A stretch of 64,000 nucleotides of DNA. Origin: CATOSP01 sp965204715 (GTDB lineage: Bacteria > Chloroflexota > Dehalococcoidia > Lucifugimonadales > UBA3495). Both the position numbers and the translations under genes were made by a program. The stretch is from contig OZ242009.1 in the NCBI GenBank assembly GCA_965204715.1, positions 1,116,001 to 1,180,000 of the forward strand, read 5' to 3'. Positions 60,080 to 64,000 of this stretch are shown here, piece after piece. Numbering within the stretch: the stretch's first letter is position 1; each line of letters begins with the position of its first letter. The notes under the pieces were generated by a model, which ran no database searches, was not told the origin of the DNA, and saw only the letters and a list, made by a program, of their open reading frames with translations.

Positions 60080-60394
60080 TCACAGTGGTTCGTATGCCGA
60101 TTCCCTGCTCTTCCAGAGGAGGATGATCCGGAGGTCATTGGCTTGGCGGTGCCTGTAGCGCAGGATGTCCCTTGGAGAGAATGACTGTCCCTCTAGCTCT
60201 AGGTGGTCAAGCGGAAGGTCCCCGCGTTTTGGCTCCCGGTATTCAATCGCCGCTGTGTCGGGAGCCTGGATTATGGCGGTCATGTTCCAAGACGAGAGAG
60301 GCGGCGCGCCTCTCTCCGGGGATTCCTGAAATCTGGGCTGATACTCGTGCCCAGCGTCGGACAGCGGCTCGTAGATTCTGAATCGCTTGGGCAT
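60080..60394 (-). CDS. Hypothetical protein, within the transposon-like segment
   Basis: The 104-residue product has MPKRFRIYEPLSDAGHEYQP, a linker and QSFSPRDILRYRHRQANDLR then IILLWKSRESAYEPL. AAGGGAGGCGG precedes the ATG at 60394. It is in the same direction as both neighbours. No family is recognised; the basic C-terminal helix could bind nucleic acid. Confidence 0.6.
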   Translation of the reverse strand: MPKRFRIYEPLSDAGHEYQPRFQESPERGAPPLSSWNMTAIIQAPDTAAIEYREPKRGDLPLDHLELEGQSFSPRDILRYRHRQANDLRIILLWKSRESAYEPL

Positions 60395-60432
60395 TTCCGC
60401 CTCCCTTCTTTCGCTATGATAAACCCATGCCA

Positions 60433-60681
60433 TCAGCTCCGGTAGAAGCAGTCCAGTTCCGTACACAGCCTGTTAGCCTCCGCGATGACTATACCACAGA
60501 AGCATCTGGGCACTTGGCGCTCAACCGCTGGAGCCGACTCGAAGGATTTTCCGATGCTGTATATCTTCCCCCCGCAGCCAGGGCAGTCCCCGCGCGTCGC
60601 GGGGTCGCCGTTACTCAAGGTGATCTCCTGCGGATTCTCCATCTGGCGGTTCGCCTGGCACCTTTGACAGTAGGCATCCAT
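60433..60681 (-). CDS. DUF5679-type zinc-ribbon protein
   Basis: The 82-residue protein opens with MDAYCQRCQANRQMENPQEI and TLSNGDPATRGDCPGCGGKI, matching DUF5679 (aYCvkCk....m.d...v...NGR.a..G.CP.CG) with zinc ligands C5/C8 and C33/C36. The family is normally about 45 residues. Here a C-terminal extension adds four more Cys (60, 62, 73, 78). The ATG at 60681 follows GGAGGGC. It is the first gene of the group in the transposon-like segment. Confidence 0.75.
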   Translation of the reverse strand: MDAYCQRCQANRQMENPQEITLSNGDPATRGDCPGCGGKIYSIGKSFESAPAVERQVPRCFCGIVIAEANRLCTELDCFYRS

Positions 60682-61024
60682 AAGCCCTCCGGTTAGGGAT
60701 CGTAGGTTCTGGGCGGGGTTATCCGAGGGTAGCCCCGGCGGACTCTCCACCGGGGCTGAAGGACTTTTTGTGCAGAATGGCCAGTTGTACAAAATGTCGG
60801 TCTAAATCGGGACTTTATGTGCAAAGCCGGTGAGTATGTCGAGTCTTCTATGGAAGATACTTCTGAGGCGTTTTTGCGCTGTCAAAGGGCCATACAAGGT
60901 AAGAATACTTCTAGGGAACCTCTGAATAAAAGGAGGCGGACTAGAAGACTCTCCGACACCTGTTTCTCGACCTACCATCGGTGTGCTCACTCGTCCGGCA
61001 AGGACCGGATAAGTCCCTCGTCGC

Positions 61025-62455
61025 CTAACCGGGTCCTATCCGCAGAATCTTGTCGCCTTCCGGCGGGCACTCGCCCCTGTTGTCGCAGTTGCTCGTCATC
61101 ATATAGATATGCCCGTCCGGGCCTTCCACGAGGGTGCGCAACCTCCCAAACGCCTCCTTCAGGTAGACCTCGTGGTCCACGACCTGGTACGGGTTGTCCG
61201 GGTCGAGGACTACGCGATGCAGGTGTCTCCCGTCCATCCTTCTGCCCGTGAATCTCTCGCTGAGTCCTACAGTCGTGAACAGGAAGCTGTCCGTCCACTC
61301 CGGGATAAGATCGCCACGGTAGAAGATTCCTCCGGTGGGCGGGACCGAGTTCTCCCACACCAACACCGGGCTGACGGTTCCCTCTACCAGGCTGATGGCT
61401 TGCGTGTCGCATCCCCAGACGATTGGCCAGCCCAGGTTGTCTCCCGCAGTCACCACGTTGAGTTCGTCGAACCCTACGAGGTCGGGCTGGTTCAATTCAA
61501 AGCCGGAAGGTCCGTGGTCCACCATCACGATATGCCGGTCGTCGAACCAGTCATAGCCTTGGGTGTTGCGTATCCCAAGGGCGAAGATATAGCTGTCCGG
61601 GTCGGGGTTGTCTGCGGGTATCCCGCCCTCTAAGTCCATGCGAAGGAGCTTGCCCGCCAGAGTATCCATGCTCTGTGCTTCGGGCGGATCGTAAGCGCCT
61701 ACGCCCACGTAGAGCATCTTGTCCGGACCTATGCGCATCCGGCCACCCTGGTGGTGGAGTCCCGCTGGTAGGCCGTCCATGATCAGACGGTCAAGGGTCG
61801 CCCCTCGCCCATCTTCCGAGAGCGCGTACCTCTCGATCCGGCCAACTTGTACGCCCTCCGCGTTGTCGGCGTTGTAGAACACGTAGAACAGGCGGTTGGT
61901 GGCGAAGTCTGGATGCAAGAGGATGCCCAGCAGACCTCCCTCGGACCCGGCTATTGGATTGCCGAAGAGCGGCGGGAGAATCGACACCCCGAACTCCAGC
62001 ACCGGGTAGGGGACTACCACGCCATCTTGAATCAGTCGTACCCGACCGGGCCGCTCCGTGACCAGCATATCGCCGGAAGGGAGGATGGCCAGCCCCCACG
62101 GAATCTCAAGACCATCGACCACAACTTCCACGTCCAACGGCACGGTGCCTTCCTTGCCCGCCTCGCCTTGGACAAGCTGGCACAGTCCAGATTCAGACGA
62201 CACCGGAAGCGGCTCGGCTGTGTTAGTGGACGTGGACTCCTGAATCGGAACAGGTGTGGCGGTGGGCGTGGGGGTTGGAGTCGGATCCGGCATTGCAGTC
62301 TCATTTGGCTGCGAAGTTGCAACAGGAGCGGGCGTATCCGTGGCCGAGGCGCTTCCCCCATTAAGCAGACGCTCTGTCGGTTCTCCTCCGCAGGCGACAG
62401 CGAGCAATAGAGAAGTGGCGGCTATTGCTATGACGCAGGCCTTCTTGAAACCCAT
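61025..62455 (-). CDS. PQQ-dependent sugar dehydrogenase-like lipoprotein (GSDH family)
   Basis: The 476-residue protein has a lipobox (LLLAVACGG, Cys22) and a Pro/Thr linker (DPTPTPTPTATPVPIQ), then the six-bladed beta-propeller of soluble glucose/sorbosone dehydrogenases: GLEIPWGLAILPSGDMLVTE, GSEGGLLGILLHPDFATNRL, HHQGGRMRIGPDKMLYVGVG with the catalytic His, and GIRNTQGYDWF. These enzymes oxidise sugars or alcohols outside the cell with PQQ. The start follows GGGAGGGAG. The natural substrate is unknown. Confidence 0.88.
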   Translation of the reverse strand: MGFKKACVIAIAATSLLLAVACGGEPTERLLNGGSASATDTPAPVATSQPNETAMPDPTPTPTPTATPVPIQESTSTNTAEPLPVSSESGLCQLVQGEAGKEGTVPLDVEVVVDGLEIPWGLAILPSGDMLVTERPGRVRLIQDGVVVPYPVLEFGVSILPPLFGNPIAGSEGGLLGILLHPDFATNRLFYVFYNADNAEGVQVGRIERYALSEDGRGATLDRLIMDGLPAGLHHQGGRMRIGPDKMLYVGVGAYDPPEAQSMDTLAGKLLRMDLEGGIPADNPDPDSYIFALGIRNTQGYDWFDDRHIVMVDHGPSGFELNQPDLVGFDELNVVTAGDNLGWPIVWGCDTQAISLVEGTVSPVLVWENSVPPTGGIFYRGDLIPEWTDSFLFTTVGLSERFTGRRMDGRHLHRVVLDPDNPYQVVDHEVYLKEAFGRLRTLVEGPDGHIYMMTSNCDNRGECPPEGDKILRIGPG

Positions 62456-62489
62456 TTCATCTCCCTCCCATTGGGGCGGTAGCGGGCTG

Positions 62490-62681
62490 CTACTTCCGGC
62501 GGAAAGGCCAGACGCCACAAATCCAGAGCAGATTTGCCAAGACGATTACCCCAGCAACTCCCCACAGGGCAGTGCCCAAGGTTGGGTTGTACTGGAGTCC
62601 CACCCCCAGCCCAAAGTAAAAGACCACGACGGCCAGCAGGAACAGGAACAGGTGAGCCGTTATCCTCAAGGCCCGCCTCAT
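62490..62681 (-). CDS. Small membrane protein with two helices
   Basis: The 63-residue product has two hydrophobic helices (AHLFLFLLAVVVFYFGLGVG and LGTALWGVAGVIVLANLLWI) and ends with PFRRK. It is 35 bases upstream of the sugar dehydrogenase gene in the same direction and is probably co-transcribed. The function is unknown. Confidence 0.65.
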   Translation of the reverse strand: MRRALRITAHLFLFLLAVVVFYFGLGVGLQYNPTLGTALWGVAGVIVLANLLWICGVWPFRRK

Positions 62682-62780
62682 GGTGATTCCGTCCCCGGCG
62701 GGCGCCAGTCCTCTTCCTCTCGGAGCATCGGTCCTACCGCCTGACTTTTCCTACACCACGCGGCTCCGGGGGCATTTCTT

Positions 62781-63215
62781 TCACGGACGGGGAAGCCCCT
62801 GGGTCAGCTTGCTGAGTTCGCCCATGAGCGTGCCCGCCTCGGCGAACTCCGACCGGGCCTCGCTTATCCGGGTCGCCAGTTCCGTGGACGCTAGGTCCAC
62901 TTCCTGGAACTTCTCGCGGAGGTTGGCCGCAGTCTCGCCTATGTGCTCCGAGGCGTCCGCGACCCGCGATACCGACGTGGAAATGTCCTCGGCTGCCGAG
63001 CGAAGGGAGGTAGATATCCCGGCAATATTGTCCGAGACCACTTCCACGTCAGCAAGAATGTTGTCGGCGCGGGCCGTGCTGGACTCTATGTTGGTAAGGG
63101 ACGCGGAAAGCCTTGGGTACAGCATGAGCGCCATAACCAAGATAACGATGGACACTGCAATGACGGCTATGGCCATCGCAATGAGGGCCGTGGTCTTGAA
63201 GGTCTCCAATGACAT
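62781..63215 (-). CDS. Membrane-anchored coiled-coil protein
   Basis: The 144-residue protein has an N-terminal membrane helix (IAMAIAVIAVSIVILVMALM, about 12-31) and a long heptad-rich coiled coil (NIESSTARADNILADVEVVS, SVSRVADASEHIGETAANLR, STELATRISEARSEFAEAG). This plan resembles DUF948-type proteins. It may act as a membrane-linked spacer or scaffold. It lies about 100 bases upstream of the small membrane gene. Confidence 0.65.
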   Translation of the reverse strand: MSLETFKTTALIAMAIAVIAVSIVILVMALMLYPRLSASLTNIESSTARADNILADVEVVSDNIAGISTSLRSAAEDISTSVSRVADASEHIGETAANLREKFQEVDLASTELATRISEARSEFAEAGTLMGELSKLTQGLPRP

Positions 63216-64000
63216 ATCTGATCCTCCGCGTGAGTGGAATCCGCATTAGACGGGTAGGAGCGTACTGCGCACGCCAACTGTCAAAGGCCATCTCGCGCAG
63301 AGAATTCATGTCATTAAGCCGGTGACGAGCCACCGGCTGGGCGTGGTACCTCCGTGCCCGCGCTGTCCCAGACCGCAGATATCAGAACGGCGAGGACCGC
63401 GAACAGGGAGATGCGGCTACCCTGGTGGACCCAAATAACCGGGGCCACCTCAAACATGAGCACCCCAAATGTGCGGGTGATTGTAACATCATAATCAATG
63501 CATATCTACTTCTTAGTCATGTGTTTATCATACTCCGTGAATCTCGAATACTGGGAACCTCATGCTTCTCAACCTTGTCAGGATTCGAGAGGTTGGGATC
63601 CTTTGGATTGACTCCCGGACCCATGCCGACTTGGCGCTCACGGCTGTTCAGGGGATTGAGGCGGGTTAAGGTACCCTCCCGGCGGTGCGCCAGTATCCCC
63701 AGCCAGTAAGAGCACGGCACCGCTCCAACAGTTCGGCTCTTTGAAGATGCGTTTATCACACTCACTATAGGTTCGTTTGCAATCTTGTCGTAACCGCGAA
63801 TCGGCGGTAATTTGATTGCAGCGTCTCGCGTCCCGTCCCGGCGTGTCTGAGAGTCATCACAGCCGGTAGTGGGTAACGCCCGTGGGTTCAGTGTTGATAG
63901 ACCAGACAGACGGACTGCTTGAGACCTAGCTACTGCCGTAGGAAACACCGATCAGGATGCCCTGATGAGTGCGAAACCCATTGAGAGGAGAAGGTTCGCG
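63216..64000. other. Unexplained right edge of the window
   Basis: About 780 bases. An 8-bp hairpin (AGCCGGTG/CACCGGCT, 63317-63338) starts it. A 143-codon frame on the minus strand (63948-63517) has no ribosome binding site or family match. The plus strand from about 63560 to the edge has many short complementary stretches and little coding character, and might be a structured RNA or an intron-like element that continues outside the window. Confidence 0.4.

Larger units (their letters stand above)
59443..60830. mobile_element. Transposon-like segment with inverted ends, no transposase
   Basis: The outer ends CGGGCTTTGCACAGAAAGTC (59443-59462) and the inverted 60809-60830 match at 20 of 22 positions. 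GCACAAAAAGTC recurs inside each end (59469-59480 and 59489-59500 on the left, inverted at 60762-60773 on the right), with a related GTACAAAATGTC at 60787-60798. Three small genes lie inside. Terminal repeats with repeated inner motifs are typical of transposase binding sites, but no transposase gene is present. Target duplication was not seen. Confidence 0.6.

Noticed and set aside
63517..63948. A 143-codon minus-strand frame at the right edge
   Set aside because: No ribosome binding site and no family match; base pattern looks non-coding.

Overview
The window looks like a chromosome segment from a Chloroflexota bacterium, possibly Dehalococcoidia or SAR202-like. This is inference from gene content. 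The clues are lipoproteins with Pro/Thr-rich linkers, two luciferase-like flavin or F420 oxidoreductases, several short-chain dehydrogenases, a corrinoid methyl-transfer cluster, DUF1015 and DUF5678/DUF5679 proteins, and generally high GC. No rRNA gene is present. One tRNA, tRNA-Ser(CGA), lies at 46058-46146.

Region 1 (1-14855) is mostly housekeeping and metabolism. It holds the start of dnaB, rplI, tenA, a DUF5678 gene coupled to a retropepsin-like gene broken by an amber codon, a methyltransferase and kinase pair, dodecin with a strong terminator, two lipoproteins, a luciferase-like oxidoreductase, a RelE/HigB-type toxin whose antitoxin is cut short and reads in frame into an FMN-dependent hydroxyacid oxidase, a DUF1015 protein, a one-domain voltage-gated channel with a TLEGWTD filter, and UvrD/PcrA.

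Region 2 (14856-29500) alternates intact genes with transposon debris. There are ISAs1-like and IS630-like transposase pseudogenes, a gutted UvrD-like helicase, an intact IS66-like element with an 8-bp target duplication, two dipeptide-type ABC permeases divergent from their substrate-binding lipoprotein, and a two-gene module. That module pairs a ribbon-helix-helix protein with a zinc-motif, HNH-like, membrane-anchored protein behind a promoter that carries an inverted repeat.

Region 3 (29505-45866) holds a collagen-like lipoprotein and then a methyl-transfer cluster: a virulence-factor-type small protein, a homocysteine methyltransferase domain protein, a UroD/MtaA-like methyltransferase, a corrinoid protein and a four-Cys protein. 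A HicBA pair, a DUF4268 protein and a three-repeat DUF433 protein with a PIN-like toxin sit between the halves of this cluster. A YkgJ-type protein, an acetyltransferase, two SDRs, a ThDP enzyme, a VOC protein, an RmlD-like reductase, a decayed hicBA pair and an ABC-F ATPase follow.

Region 4 (46058-61000) is an accessory zone after tRNA-Ser. It contains a replication-relaxation-like winged-helix protein, nested IS remnants (IS110, IS21, IS701, IS5), a hypothetical protein with an SSB-like C-terminal tail, a Swt1-type HEPN protein, and a 1.4-kb segment with transposon-like ends that encloses three small genes but no transposase. The window closes with a PQQ-type sugar dehydrogenase lipoprotein, two small membrane proteins, and about 780 bp at the right edge that I could not explain.
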